Positions 1 to 10,935 of a stretch of DNA of 64,000 nt are shown here, piece after piece. The stretch is from Rutpela maculata (Eukaryota; Arthropoda; Insecta; Coleoptera; Cerambycidae): assembly GCA_936432065.2 (NCBI GenBank), contig OW386288.2:10032706-10096705 (forward strand), written 5' to 3'. The notes under the pieces are model-generated. The model was given only the letters and a program-made list of their open reading frames with translations. It did not search any database and was not told the DNA's origin. Every line of letters begins with the position of its first letter. Position 1 is the stretch's first letter. A program made the translations under genes and the position numbers.

Positions 1-808
1 TTTGGACTTTAGGAGGTTTTAAGAAAGGTTCGTCAGGGTTAGGATATAGTATTGTGCTTTATTGATGTTGTAGTTAAGGCCTTTTAGCTCTTATATGATA
101 AGTTTTAAAGCATTCTGTAAGACCTAATTATAAAGATAATTTGCTTATAGGATAATATGTATTTGTAATGGGTTTATCATACCTACATAAAACTCTCCAT
201 AAAGCTAATTAGTTTTATTAACGTCTTAAATTCCATTTATATTTAAAGAGGCTTTAAATTATTCTTTATGGTTTTAACATATTTGCAATAAATGCCTTTT
301 AAATCCTTTTTAAAACTAGACATTTTCAATGCCTATTAGTACTTATTAAAGGCCATTACAAAACTAGACTCTTAAAACATCCTTGACAAATGTTGTGATG
401 AAACCGTTATGAAGAAAAAAAGGCCTCTATAAATCTAAAAGGCAAATTTTAATTCCATAAAACACTTTCTAAAACCTCAATAAAACACTTATTATAAAAA
501 TAACACAATATGTCTGCCTGAATGCATGTGTATATTTAGAACACGTATATTTAGAACACATACGCGCGCGTCGCACTGTCAAATTGTTTTGAGGTTAAGT
601 TTTAAGTTTTTTGTATCAAATGTTAACGCGGTTCGTCTTGGAGGCGGTTCCTTTAAATCCCAAACGTTTTGTTACAGCTTTTATCAAGTCCATCTGATCT
701 TCGCCAAGTGCATTTGCATTTATGTAAGGAAGGGATGATTTGTGATAGTATACAAAAAGACTAAAAGGACTTCATTTAGAGTAAATGTTCTAGGTCGTTA
801 CCATTATT
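1..808. other. AT-rich stretch without a supportable gene
   Basis: No gene is supported here. The first 480 bases are full of degenerate AAAGG, CCTTTT and TTTTAAA words in both orientations, giving a loosely self-complementary, low-complexity texture. The same texture returns at about 2030-2400. A 70-codon reading frame near 526-738 has no recognisable motif and is probably chance. Confidence 0.5.
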
Positions 809-1012
809 ATAGTCCAAGATCACAGAGCCGCCAGACCTACGTCATTTTAGCAAAGCTAATATTTTGACAACGGATAGTGTAATATCTAATTAAGAACATA
901 TGCGTATTTGCTAGCTTGAAAGCGGGGCGCTTTTGCAGAAAACAGGTACAAAAGGTACATACAAATTTTTCGCTCCTACGTTAAAGTATGATAGCTGATT
1001 TATTTTTCAAGT

Positions 1013-1085
1013 GAGAGGCTAACGACATGGTGTAAGCATCAACCTCCGAATCTTAAGGTCCGAGGTTCAATCCCTGAGCGTTCTC
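1013..1085 (+). other. tRNA-like segment in left foldback arm
   Basis: The 73-nt stretch has a box-B-like core (GGTTCAATCCC) and a box-A-like segment around GGTGTAAGC, with ends that pair partly (GAGA with TCTC). The T-stem pairs only in part and I cannot draw a clean cloverleaf. It is more likely a tRNA-derived sequence captured by the repeat than a working tRNA gene. Confidence 0.35.
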
Positions 1086-1215
1086 AGCTTTTTTTTTCAA
1101 CAAATATTAACTTAAAGTGGCGATTACCAAGAAACAGACAACCGATAGGGAAATATTTATTATTTTTGGCCATAACTTTTTTCTTAGTACGTATATTTGA
1201 AAAAAAAAAAAAACT

Positions 1216-1288
1216 GAGAACGCTCAGGGATCGAACCTCGGACCTTAAGATACGGAGATTGACGCTTACACGATGTCGTTACCGTGTC
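1216..1288 (-). other. tRNA-like segment in right foldback arm
   Basis: This is the inverted partner of the tRNA-like segment in the left arm, also 73 nt. Its box-B-like core, GGTTCGATCCC read on the minus strand, is closer to consensus than the left copy. Because it lies inside an inverted repeat, it is probably a relic rather than an expressed tRNA. Confidence 0.35.
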
Positions 1289-1491
1289 ACTTGAAAAATA
1301 AATCAGCTATCATACTTTAACGTAGGTGTGAAAATTTGTATGTACCTTTTGTACCTGTTTTCTGCAAAAGCGCCCCGCTTTCAAGCTAGCAAATACGCAT
1401 ACGTTCTTAACTAGATATTACACTATCCGTTGTCAAAATATTAGCTTTGCTAAAATGACGTAGGTCTGGCAGCTCTGGGATCTCACACTAT

Positions 1492-2492
1492 TAGAATATA
1501 TAGTTTAATGAGAGGACTGTAAAATGACAATTAGGTTTTTAGTTGGCCGGCCATGTTTTTCTTGTTATCTAAAAATATTCAAGGTCAATCTCACAATTAT
1601 AATTATTCATAATTATCACTTTTTCTTTAGCAAATTAAGGTAGAATTACAAGAAACGACTGAAAATTACCGGTGGAACCGAGAAGCAGCCTACTTTTTTA
1701 AATTTGCTGATTACGCGTCTATGCAAATTTTGTATGGATATTAAAATCATTATTATTTCTGTGGCGCCCTTGTTTTTTGGGTCTTTCTTTTGTAGTTTTA
1801 ACGATAAACTGCCGTTGGTTTTAATTTTTTTGTCATACCTGATGTCTTTTTATTACCTTTTAAATCGGCGTTAGAGAGGTTATAGTACCACTCTACGTTT
1901 TATAAATTTCAAATTCCGTTTTATCTTCAATAAGTCTGATGGTGTGTTTGCTTGAATCAGTTTAGAAAAAATAAACGCAATAATAAAATAATTTGGATTC
2001 CTTCGTGGACATTCTTATAGCTTCACAGTTCTAATAAGGACTTAAAAGAGTTTTAAAAACCAGTTTTAAGGGAGCCTTCTTGGAGTTTTCTAGAAATACA
2101 GGAAGCTAATAAAAAAGCTTCCGACAGCTTTAAAATAGGTTTTAAGAAAGATTTTAAAACGGCCCGAACAAGGTTTTCAATCGCGGCACTATGCCTCACT
2201 AAGGAGTTTTATGATGGCATTTAAAAAGGCCTTAACAACCTTCATAAGGGTGGACGCTTTTAGTCTACAAGTCGCTTTGTAATGGTATTAAGGATATTGT
2301 TACAGCAAAATAGATTTTTCAAGGCATTTTATAAATAGTTTTAGAGCACTCTTGTATATATTTAAGAAACCAAAATTATTCCTTGGGATGCTTCCTTTGA
2401 AAAGCAATTATTACGACTTACTGTTGTTTTTTAAATGTAAAACGTAGAGGAACATAAAAATCATATGTTCAATTATAAATAAATAACGTTTA
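1492..2492. other. No gene seen
   Basis: AT-rich spacer. From about 2030 to 2400 it has the same AAAGG/CCTTTTAAA-rich texture as the first 480 bases of the window, so the two may be parts of one old low-complexity repeat. Nothing else is supported. Confidence 0.4.
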
Positions 2493-2638
2493 GGGCCAGT
2501 TGTACGAACTAAGTTGAGCCAAGTTCAGCTTGAACCAAGATCAAAATCCATGGTTACGATTGTTACAATAATCGTAACCATGGATTTTGATCTTGGATCA
2601 AGCTGAACTTTGCTTAACTTAGTTGGTACAACTGGCCC
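2493..2638. mobile_element. PIF/Harbinger-like MITE, near-perfect hairpin
   Basis: A 146-bp element that is almost entirely one inverted repeat, starting GGGCCAGTTGTAC and ending with its complement. It is flanked by TTA on both sides (2490-2492 and 2639-2641). A 3-bp TTA target duplication with GGGCC ends is typical of non-autonomous PIF/Harbinger elements. There is no coding capacity. The central hairpin ATCAAAATCCATGGTTACGA is matched by its complement across a short loop. Confidence 0.8.
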
Positions 2639-3284
2639 TTAATGATTTTAAGTGAGAACTTTTTATTTTTATGAAATTAGTGGGCCAGAATATATAGCTT
2701 ATCTACCCTTGTCTTTTGATGTATCACAAGAATGCACTTTTCAGATATCTTAAAAAAATCTGATCCAAATCGGACCTAAAATAAACTTTTTATGAGGGTT
2801 CCAAGCAAAATAAGACACAGTGTATATAGATAAAAATGGTAAATTCTTCAAAAATAAAACTTTGCATGAACCGCGATTGACCGAATTAAAAACACCAACA
2901 AAACAAGAGTCATAAATTTCAATACAAACTACCTTCTTATCACGTTGCTGCGATTTATAAATTACACGGTTTGCGTCATATCCTTCCAATTACTCGAAAT
3001 AAAAACATTACTTTTTCTCTTTTGAAGTAAATATAAATAACTGTTGGCATTCGCAGTGCCTTCTCCACCTTATCTTAATTATGAATCTAAATCGATAAAG
3101 ATGTTTCCGGAAAGCACATCTAATCTAAAATAGCTGCGTTAATTAAAGTGGGAGCTAATTTGCGAATAATTAGTTTACGTTTTTAACACGTAATTTTTCA
3201 AAGAGAATCTTGTAATTTAAAATGAATGAGGTGGTTGTCTTGTATTGCTTTAGCGCTGTCTCATTAACAGAGGTTTTTTTAATT
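2639..3284. other. No gene seen
   Basis: AT-rich spacer between the Harbinger-like MITE and the first Helentron-like copy. Short reading frames occur on both strands but show no family motif. Confidence 0.4.
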
Positions 3285-3870
3285 AAACCGCTGCCTAAGG
3301 AGAATCACTACTTCCACATCCAGATTTTCTATCCAAGTCTCTTAAAAGAAAACAATTTTGATACTATATTTGCACTCCACTATGCGGAAATAATTGTTCA
3401 CAACTTTAATAATATAATATTTGAAAAAAAACATAAAACGATATGTCATATCGGTAGTGGGGGAGGCTAATGCCAACAAAATTTTTGAGGCTTTTGGTTC
3501 TTACACACACACACACACTAAATCACAATTTTATGGACTCTTGCTTGCTTTACTTCTTTATCTCCATTTACCCTCCAACCGTTCAAAGGAATAAGATCAG
3601 AATATAATCTTGTTCCAGGTCTCGTTATAATACATAGGTGTACCAAATTTCAAGTCAATCATAGAGCTTTCCAGAGTAATCGAGCACACAAAAAGTTACA
3701 GATAGACAGACAGACGGGACTACAGATTGGCAGAACGACAGACATAATTTTTTTGCTGAAACTTAAAATTTCGCATTTCGTGACATTCTAAGCATATTTG
3801 AACAAAAAAATTTCAATTTTTTACCGTTACTTACTATTATACTTCCACTCCATTACGTGGATGTGGAAGT
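3285..3870 (-). mobile_element. Helentron/DINE-like element, copy 1
   Basis: One of ten copies in this window of a 0.5-0.7 kb non-coding element (family A). Read in element orientation it starts TTACTTCCAC...GTGGAAGT (a short hairpin), then has an A-rich block, a conserved GTCATGAAACGTCGAG block, a GTCT/GTCTG simple repeat and ACTTGAAATTTGGTACACAT. It ends with an inverted ATGTGGAAGT followed by CCTTGGGCAGCGGTTTT. This copy is diverged and has a (CA)n run inside (about 3505-3521). The layout resembles DINE-1/Helentron-associated elements, but the family name is an inference. Confidence 0.75.
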
Positions 3871-3968
3871 AACAAGTTCATTTATATGTCAATCGATGAT
3901 CCATGTTTGGTCACCAAAATATAAGTTTATAGTTTAATTCACTAATCTGAAGTACCTCCAGATCTCTA

Positions 3969-4618
3969 AAAAATCGCTGCCCAAGGAATCACTACTTCCA
4001 CATCCAGACTTCCTCTCCAAGTCTCTTACAACGAAAATACTATATTTGCACTTCACTATGTGGAAATAATTGTTTATGGAACTTTAATAATATAAAACGA
4101 TATGCCACATCGGTAGTGGGAGTGGGGGCAGGGGGGGTGGTAGTGCCGGTGGAAAACGTAAAAAACTTAAGGCCTTTGGTTCTTGTACACACAATAAATC
4201 ACAATATAATTTTTTTCATCCCCTTTAATAATGAGGTGGGGTGGCTAATGCCAAAAAATTTTTTTGAGACCGTAGCTTCTCTTATATATACTAAATACCT
4301 ATTTTATGGACTCTTACTTGCTTGATTTACCTATTTACCTCCATTTACCCCAATTTACTCCCCAACCCTTCAACGGAATAAGATCAAAATATAATCTAGT
4401 TCCAGTTCCCGTAAAAATACATATGTGTACCAAATTTCAAGTCAATATCTTAAACGGTTCCAGAGTAATTGTGCGCACAAAAAAAAGTTACAGACACAGA
4501 CCCACAGAATTTTTTTTTTACCAAATTTAAAATTTCGACGTTTCATGACATTCTAAGCCTATTTAAATAATAACATTTTTCAAAAAATTTTTTTTACTAT
4601 ACCACTGGATGAGGAAGT
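3969..4618 (-). mobile_element. Helentron/DINE-like element, copy 2
   Basis: Family A copy in the same orientation as copy 1 and about 100 bp from it. The GCTGCCCAAGGAATCACTAC end is at 3975 and the degraded hairpin end is at 4618. The simple-repeat section has shrunk to a short CAGACACAGACC remnant. Small reading frames inside are produced by the conserved non-coding blocks. Confidence 0.75.
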
Positions 4619-4644
4619 AATGATATAAAATAACAGGCTAAAAA

Positions 4645-5252
4645 CGTACTCTTCGCCGGTTTACTAAACTTTTTATATAATTGTTGTACATTCTATAAGA
4701 TACTCTTCGCAGTTTTTTGTAAATAATGTTAGTTTTAGACATTTTAATTTTATAGTACGAACTTAGTTGGTGAAAGACTCAGTGTAAAATGAAGTAAAAA
4801 TAAAAAAAAACTACCATACCCCATGTGGGGTTTCGAACCTGGGACTCTTGGATTCAAAAGCGTAAGAACTACCTAACACGTAAAAAAATGTAAAAAATGT
4901 ACATTTGTACAAAAAGATAAAAATCAAAAAAAATTCTCAAATTTAAATAATTATAACATTTTTATTTACTGATCGATTTTATTCAAAAACAAAATAGGGT
5001 TCTTCCCCTAGCTAACACTAACTTACTGTCGAAATTTCAGTACAATCGGATTTTTCTTTCTCGAGTTATCGTGCTTACAAGAAACGTGACGGACGGACAG
5101 ACAGACGGACATTTTGAAAGTTGTTCAGAATTCGTTCACTAACACAATGATATGAAAATTTTTTGTCTGCGAGCAATATTTACGGTTTTAGAAATGTGCC
5201 GATCAAATACAATATACTCTTCGTTTTCGTATTTGCGAAGGGTATAATAATG
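4645..5252 (-). mobile_element. Second DINE-like family (family B), copy 1
   Basis: Read on the minus strand the element opens with a hairpin of TATACCCTTCGC paired to GAAGAGTATA (about 5212-5252). A GTTCTGAACAACTTTC-type block, a GTCCGTCTGTCTGTCCGTCC simple repeat near 5085-5112 and a block around GATAACTCGAGAAAG follow. The opposite end repeats TACTCTTCGC near 4650 and 4700. This order of terminal hairpin, GTCY repeat and inverted end motif near the far end is the DINE-1/Helentron layout. A box-B-like GGTTCGAAACC (minus strand) lies near 4830-4845. Copies in inverted order recur at 13.9-14.6 kb. Confidence 0.6.
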
Positions 5253-5744
5253 GAACATCTACAACCATTTAGCAAAAAAAAATAATATTCAGAAGTAGTA
5301 ATTTTTTGTGTGTAATTCAAATGTATGGTACCATTTTCTGAAAACAAAATACTATTTAAAAAATATGGCAAGTTTTATAAATTGCTTATAACAATTTGTT
5401 TATTTAAAAAATAATAAAAACAAAAAGTTTTTTTTTAATAGCACTATCAGAAAGAACGTGCGAAATTATAAAAAATCTTCGTTCCTTAATATTAAATGTT
5501 TATATTTTATAAATAAAATAATAACTTAAATTTCAACAATGTGCTTTTTTAAGCCCCATCTAGTGCTAAAATAATACTTTTGAAAAATACATTTGTAATG
5601 AATTTTTTATAGCAATATTTAAATAATTAATTTATTTAAGAAATACAAAAATTGTTAGAATTCTTCGTTGTTAAATATTAAAAGCAGAATTTTTTAAAAA
5701 CTTTCTCACTAAAGAAAAGCGATCGAAAAGTTAAAATATCAATT
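5253..5744. other. No gene seen
   Basis: Very AT-rich spacer between a family B and a family A element. No reading frame with a recognisable motif. Confidence 0.4.
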
Positions 5745-6430
5745 ACTTCCACATCCAGTGGAAGTATAGTAACGACAAAAAAATTTTTATTGTTCAAATA
5801 GGCTTAGAATGTCATGAAACGTCGAGATTTCAAGTTTGAGCGAAAAAAAAATTTCTGTCTGTCGGCCTGTAACTTTTTTTGTGCGCACGTTTACTCTGGA
5901 ACCGTTTGAGATATTGACTTGAAATTTGGTACACATATGTACTTTAACGAGATCTAGAACTAGATTATATTTTCATCTTGTTCCGTCGAAGGGTTAGGGG
6001 GTAAATTGGGGTAAATTTGGGGAAAATAGGTAAATCAAGCAGGTAAGAGTCCATAAAATTGGTATTTGGTATATACAAGAGAAGCTAAGGTCTCAAAAAA
6101 AATTTTGGCATTGGCCACCCCCATTACCACCCCCACCCCCATTATTAACGGGGATGAAAAAAAAATGTGATTTAGCGTGTGTACAAGAACCAGAAACCTC
6201 AAAATATTTTTTTACTTTATCCACCCCCCACTCCCACCCCCTGTCACCACACCCACCCCACTACCGATGTGGGGTATCGTTTTATGGGTTTTTGGAGTAG
6301 AGGATTTCAAATATTGTATTATTAATGTTCCATAAACAATTATTTCCAGATACAAAATTTTTTCGTTGTGTGACTTGGATAGAAAATCCGGATGTGGAAG
6401 TAGTGATTCCTTGGGCAGCGGTTTTTTTTT
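5745..6430 (+). mobile_element. Helentron/DINE-like element, copy 3 (full length)
   Basis: One of the best preserved family A copies. It begins at the ACTTCCACATCCAGTGGAAG hairpin and ends at GGGCAGCGG plus a T run. All conserved blocks are present, including the G-rich GGGGTAAATTGGGGTAAA stretch, the C-rich CCACCCCC stretches and the TTTATGGGTTTTTGG block. TT precedes the first base, as in every copy here. A truncated inverted copy follows after about 20 bp, making a head-to-head pair. Confidence 0.8.
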
Positions 6431-6450
6431 TGTTTTATGCATTGAAAACT

Positions 6451-6706
6451 GCACAACTTCCACATCCAGATTTCCTATCCAAATCTCTTTCAACGAAACA
6501 AATTTTGATACTATATTTGCAGTCCACTATGTGGAAATAATTGTGAACGTTAATAAAATAATATTTGAAATCGTCTACCTCAAAAACTCAAAAAACGATG
6601 TCACATCGATAGTGAGATGTGGTTAACCAAAAAAAAAATGAGGCCCATGGTTCTTGTACATATCCTAAATTCCAATTTTATGGATTATTGCTTGCTTTAC
6701 CTATTT
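6451..6706 (-). mobile_element. Helentron/DINE-like element, copy 4 (truncated, inverted)
   Basis: About 250 bp of a family A element in reverse orientation, starting at ACTTCCACATCCAGATTTCC and lost after the TTTTATGGA block. It abuts copy 3 in opposite orientation, so 5745-6706 can fold back on itself. Confidence 0.65.
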
Positions 6707-7899
6707 ATTGGTGATGTGGTACATAACCTGTCGGATTACCTTCACCAGAATTTTTTGCAAGGACACTGCGTTTCTAGTAATGATGAACGCACATCCTAAT
6801 AGTAGAATTAGGAAACCAAGAGAGGAATTCGACAAAACTGCATATTTTGTTTACCATTCCCCTATATTATTACTTCTTTAGTAAAACATAAATTGTTTAG
6901 AACTTTGCCATCAAGTAATACAGAAACATTTTGTTTGCTTATTTTAATCATCTTTCGCATTTAAAATTTTTTAAATTAGTTGAAATGCTTGTATTTTTTT
7001 TATTATCTATTTTAGAAGCTTTTTCAACGTTTTTTTATTCGAAGATAATTTAATCTCAAGGTATGATGAAATGCAGCAGGCTTAAATGATTTATTGCATG
7101 TTAAAGGCTTAATGTTTATAGTTTTAAGACAAACAATATTCTATAGAGTTAGAAATATATTTTACATACCAACAACGACACTTATCTATATACTATACCT
7201 ATGTTATATGTCCTCCAGTTATTTCTAATCGACAAGTGTATACAGGTATTTGAACAGCTTTAATCCAACATAATTTCAAGGCCGCCAATGTTTCCTGCAT
7301 ATATTAAAGACGAAATACGTGGGTATACGTTTCTGTCAACTTCTGTGTGGGTCAGTCAGTATTTTCAGACGCCACGGGACAAATTTCAAAAACATCCAAC
7401 CCAGCGATTACCGCTTTGAAATTGAATGTCTAGCAATCAGATCCACCGTTTTGTATTAATAATACGACATGTTAACAAACCTAACGGCCTATGAAAGATG
7501 AAGTGTGATTGGATCTTTTGATGTACGGAATAAATCAAACATCCCCCGGCATAAAATATACATTGCTTTGTAGCTAGGATTCAGTAACAGTAGCCGAAAT
7601 GAAAAGGGCGCGGGCAGTGGCGTATTGAAATGCTCGCTTTGTGATTGAACCATTTGCAAAGGCGAATTGTTGATATGATGAATAAAAATAATAATTAGGA
7701 GGTTTCTAGTTTTTTTTAAATTTCTTCTTTAAACCGTCGATCTGGAATAATATTATTTATCATTTCTGTTTGTAATGTGTATTCGAGTAAATTTTGTTGC
7801 CTTGAATTGTAGCTAAATAAAAAATATCGAGTAGAAATAAAAATAAATAACCAGACGTAAAATAGCTATTTATGTAATAGATCCATAATGTAAGGTTTT
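6707..7899. other. No gene seen
   Basis: A 1.2-kb AT-rich stretch. I see no coding motif, no strong inverted repeat and no known repeat family in it. Confidence 0.4.
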
Positions 7900-7995
7900 A
7901 TTGAGCGTCCAGGTTATTGAACGCCCGGCTTATAGAACGTCCAGATTATTGAACGTTCAGCTTATTAAACGTCCAGTGTATTGAACTTCCAGCTT
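7900..7995. repeat. Six-unit 16-bp tandem array
   Basis: Six consecutive 16-bp units of the form ATTGAACGTCCAGCTT, each with one to four changes. Units start at 7900, 7916, 7932, 7948, 7964 and 7980. The GAACGTCCAG core is the best-kept part. The array is not inside any transposon I could delimit. Confidence 0.85.
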
Positions 7996-9569
7996 ATGGC
8001 CGAGCGAAAGCAGCAGGTAAGGCCATATACAAGACGAGTCTAATAAAGCCTTATCATGGAGGAGTTGCAAAGCTTTATGTTTGATTGTCAAAGTGCCAAA
8101 TTGCCGAGATGAATAAGCCCCTAAATTGATAAAGGATGCAACACATCCAGGGTCCTCATTTTCTTGGCGCCCAATGTGGGGCTTACAAGTAAATGTTTTA
8201 GTGACTCAATAACTCATAAATAACATTTCCAATGCACCACGAACTTCGACGTCGGCATTACATTAATCGGGCTCATCGGCTAAATATAAAAAAGGATGTA
8301 CACTAGCAATTCTAGCCAATATCCGACACGTGGCAGGATTTGTCCACGGGACCGATTTAGAAGTGATTAACTTGAAATTATTGCATCGACTCTGTGCTTG
8401 GCATAGATTTCTGATATCTAAGGCGTTTCTTTCTTTAACTGATCGGAGGCATAATCTCTCATTACATTGTTTCTGGCATGTAGATAAAGCTTCAAAATGC
8501 CACTTCAAAACATGTCTGTAGCAAATATTTCAAAATGCTATCAAAAACTTCTCAGGAATACATTATGAAGATCATAAATGTTTTTTTAAAAACGCTTTAT
8601 TTATAATGTAAAAGTCGATCACACTTGCGTCTTTATTTACTAGAAAGACAAAAGCACGTAATTTGAGGATAAAAATGTGTACGCTACTGTTGAGAGCTTC
8701 ATTTCCAGTAGATACCCTCGTATCCGCTCATCTATATTGAATTTAAAATTTGTTTGAAGAAAAAATTGAATTTCACGTAACGTAACTACACCCTTTAATA
8801 ATCCACAAGAGGAAAGTATAAGTTCATACAGAGGTTTTTTGTTAAAAGGAGATTCAGACAAATTGGATTATTTCCGCTGATAGGATTTCTAAATTTGTTA
8901 CTGTGGGGCCTTCGAGAAGCGAATAAAATAAGTTTAGTTCGATACTTCGCCAAAAATTGTTTGATAATTTTGAAAGGTCCACGGGGCATTCGTAAGAGGA
9001 GGCGTAATATAACTTTACTTAAAATATGGACTTTAAAAGCTTTCAACTTCATTTTCGCAAGTTCGCTTAAATTTAAATATACATTATGCAAAAGACACAT
9101 ATTTTTCCGAATATATTTTTTTGAAAAACTGCATATACTACGAACATTCTGAAGTGTGACATGTGTTTAGAAAATAACATATATCTCGAGACATTCAGTA
9201 ATTTTATAAAAGATATTAGTTAGTGTTTAATTAGGTACATAACCACAAACTATCCACAGTATTAATATTTTTGGTGTAACACAGTAAATCGTAGTGTAAG
9301 TGCTGTGACATCCATCAGAAAAGGATAAGAAGCCAAGAGAAGAAAAACAAACAGCTTGTGATCATCAGAGGATAAGTTTTTAACCCTTTATTTGCATTAA
9401 CACATACTTTGTAATATTGCATGCCATATTTTATTTATTGTTTCATAATACTAAAATACTAGTTTCAATAGAAAGAGGGTCTAACAAATGTCTTAGACAG
9501 ATAACCTCTGACGTGTTGACATTAACTGCACATTACAACCCTAACGAGTCTTTGTTGTACAGCTGTCAC
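7996..9569. other. No recognised gene; a few short frames
   Basis: Frames of 60-100 codons occur around 8263-8508 (minus) and 8795-9152 (both strands), but none shows a family motif or codon pattern I recognise. The 8.0-8.5 kb part is less AT-rich than its surroundings and could be an old element or a lost exon. That is only a possibility. Confidence 0.35.
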
Positions 9570-10185
9570 GAAAAATCGACTAACTATTCTTGTAAAGTTT
9601 TTGTTTTTGGTTTTTAATAAAAAGTCATTCCTTACAAAAACACTTCTTTCTGCTTATTCTGAAAATTTCTTACTATTCTTAGGATTACGATTTACTATAC
9701 TGGGTGTTCGACAATGAAGAACATATACAATTTTAACAAGAGTAAAGTAACTTTTCTTTTAACGAATATACTCAAATCTTACTAAGAAAGTTGTAAATTT
9801 TACCAAGTAGGTACCGTCCAAGTACAAAGTTTCATCCACATATAGTCGATAATTAATTTCCTTGAAAATCATTATTGTTTAAAATAATAATATGTCATTA
9901 TTGAATACATTTTGTTAGGCATTAATTATTATGTGGATAAAATTTTATATCTGGACTGCACTTGGTATTATTTACACATTTATTCATAAGATTTGATTAT
10001 ATTCATCAAAAAAGGTTCTTTATCTTTGTAAAATTTTATATTTTCTTTATTTTCGGACACCGTGTACAGTAAATCGTAATTCTAAGAATGGTTAAGAACT
10101 TTTCAGAATAAGCAGAAGTTTTGTGAAGAATGACTTTTTAACAAAAACCAAAAATAAATAAGTTTACAATTATAGTTAAGTCCAT
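9570..10185. mobile_element. Foldback element with ~135-bp arms
   Basis: The arms are about 9570-9712 and 10053-10185. The right arm in reverse complement matches the left through AAAAAGTCATTC, TCTGCTTATTCTGAAAA, CTATTCTTAGGATTACG and TTTACTATACTGGGTGTTCG with scattered mismatches. The 340-bp AT-rich interior has no coding signal. The inner arm end carries the GGGTGTTCG-type word common in insect repeats. No target duplication was recognised. Confidence 0.7.
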
Positions 10186-10679
10186 TCGTGAACACACTGT
10201 TTATAGATTTGTGAATATCCAAAACACTTTCTTAAACAAAGAAAATATTCTTTCTTGCTGAGATTTCACCAAAATAAGTATAATTAAGTAAATTGCGTTG
10301 CCTTAATCGATTATCAAGTGAAGAAAATTCGATTATATCACAGTTTATTTTTAAGCCATGAAATCTACAACACGAAACGGAAATAATAAAAAGAAGGGCA
10401 ATCGTTACAGGAAATAGACATGTAGAGATACTGTCACGGTTAAAAACACATGGTTTTGTTTAGAAAAAACGGATGATCGTTATCTGCCGATTTTATATGC
10501 CCACAAATTGCATTAGTTTTATGGTCTTTAAAATTGCTTGAAACGCAAACAACAATGCTTATTATACTTGGGTGAATAAGCCTCTAGCGCAAGTGTTAAG
10601 CATGGTTCATTGGTGCAGAATTTTTAAATTCAATATTGGAAAAGTTTTAAGTTTGAAATGAATCCTATTTGTAAAATTT
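10186..10679. other. No gene seen
   Basis: AT-rich spacer between a foldback and a LINE remnant. The last ~80 bases may belong to the decayed LINE, but the reading frame is not recoverable by eye. Confidence 0.35.
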
Positions 10680-10935
10680 TTTAAATTTGGGACAAAGTTC
10701 TCAGTGGTAAACATAAGTTATGGTGTCCCACACGGCTCAGTTTTGGGACCCTTGTTGTCCAATATCTGTGCGCCGATGACACCTGTATTTCTTAATTCTC
10801 TAAAGATATGAATAATTTCATTCATAACATGCAAATAGATTTGAGTAAATTAGACATATGCTTAAATAATAATTAGCTAGCTCTCTTTAAACATAGGCAA
10901 AACAAAATGTATTATAATAGCACCTAGACAAAAAA
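10680..10935 (+). pseudogene. Non-LTR retrotransposon RT remnant
   Basis: A heavily decayed reverse transcriptase. The RT palm signature GVPHGSVLGP (usually GVPQGSVLGP) can be read near 10724-10758. A short deletion follows, then ADDTCIS with the catalytic Asp pair near 10765-10790, then an IDLSKLDICLNNN-like thumb segment. Frameshifts and stops separate these pieces, and the sequence between the PQG and ADD motifs is shortened. It resembles jockey/CR1-type LINEs. It is not functional. Confidence 0.7.

Larger units (their letters stand above)
809..1491. mobile_element. Foldback element with ~290-bp inverted arms
   Basis: The left arm (about 809-1098) is repeated in reverse complement at about 1201-1491 with scattered mismatches, around a spacer of about 100 bp. 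Landmarks in the left arm are CCAGACCTACGTCATTTTAG near 831 and AAAGCGGGGCGCTTTTGCAG near 919; both recur inverted on the right. No transposase is present and I could not assign a target duplication. Each arm holds a 73-nt tRNA-like stretch, listed separately. The family is not known to me. A transcript through it would form a long hairpin. Confidence 0.8.

Noticed and set aside
1013..1085. A functional tRNA gene
   Set aside because: Box-B-like sequence and length fit, but T-stem and acceptor pairing are incomplete and the sequence sits in a foldback arm.
1..2400. One long old repeat spanning the AAAGG/CCTTTT-rich stretches at 1-480 and 2030-2400
   Set aside because: The texture is similar but I could not align the two stretches unit by unit, so only the resemblance is noted.
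6212..6626. Overlapping frames of 71-93 codons on both strands, similar to frames at 22.1, 40.3, 56.1 and 59.6 kb
   Set aside because: All derive from the same conserved non-coding blocks of the Helentron-like family A. They are repeated with the element and are frequently frameshifted.
7900..7995. A CRISPR array
   Set aside because: Units are 16 bp and contiguous with no spacers, and the window is eukaryotic. It is a plain tandem repeat.
8795..9152. Overlapping 85- and 101-codon frames on opposite strands
   Set aside because: They are complementary to each other over most of their length, with no family motif in either.
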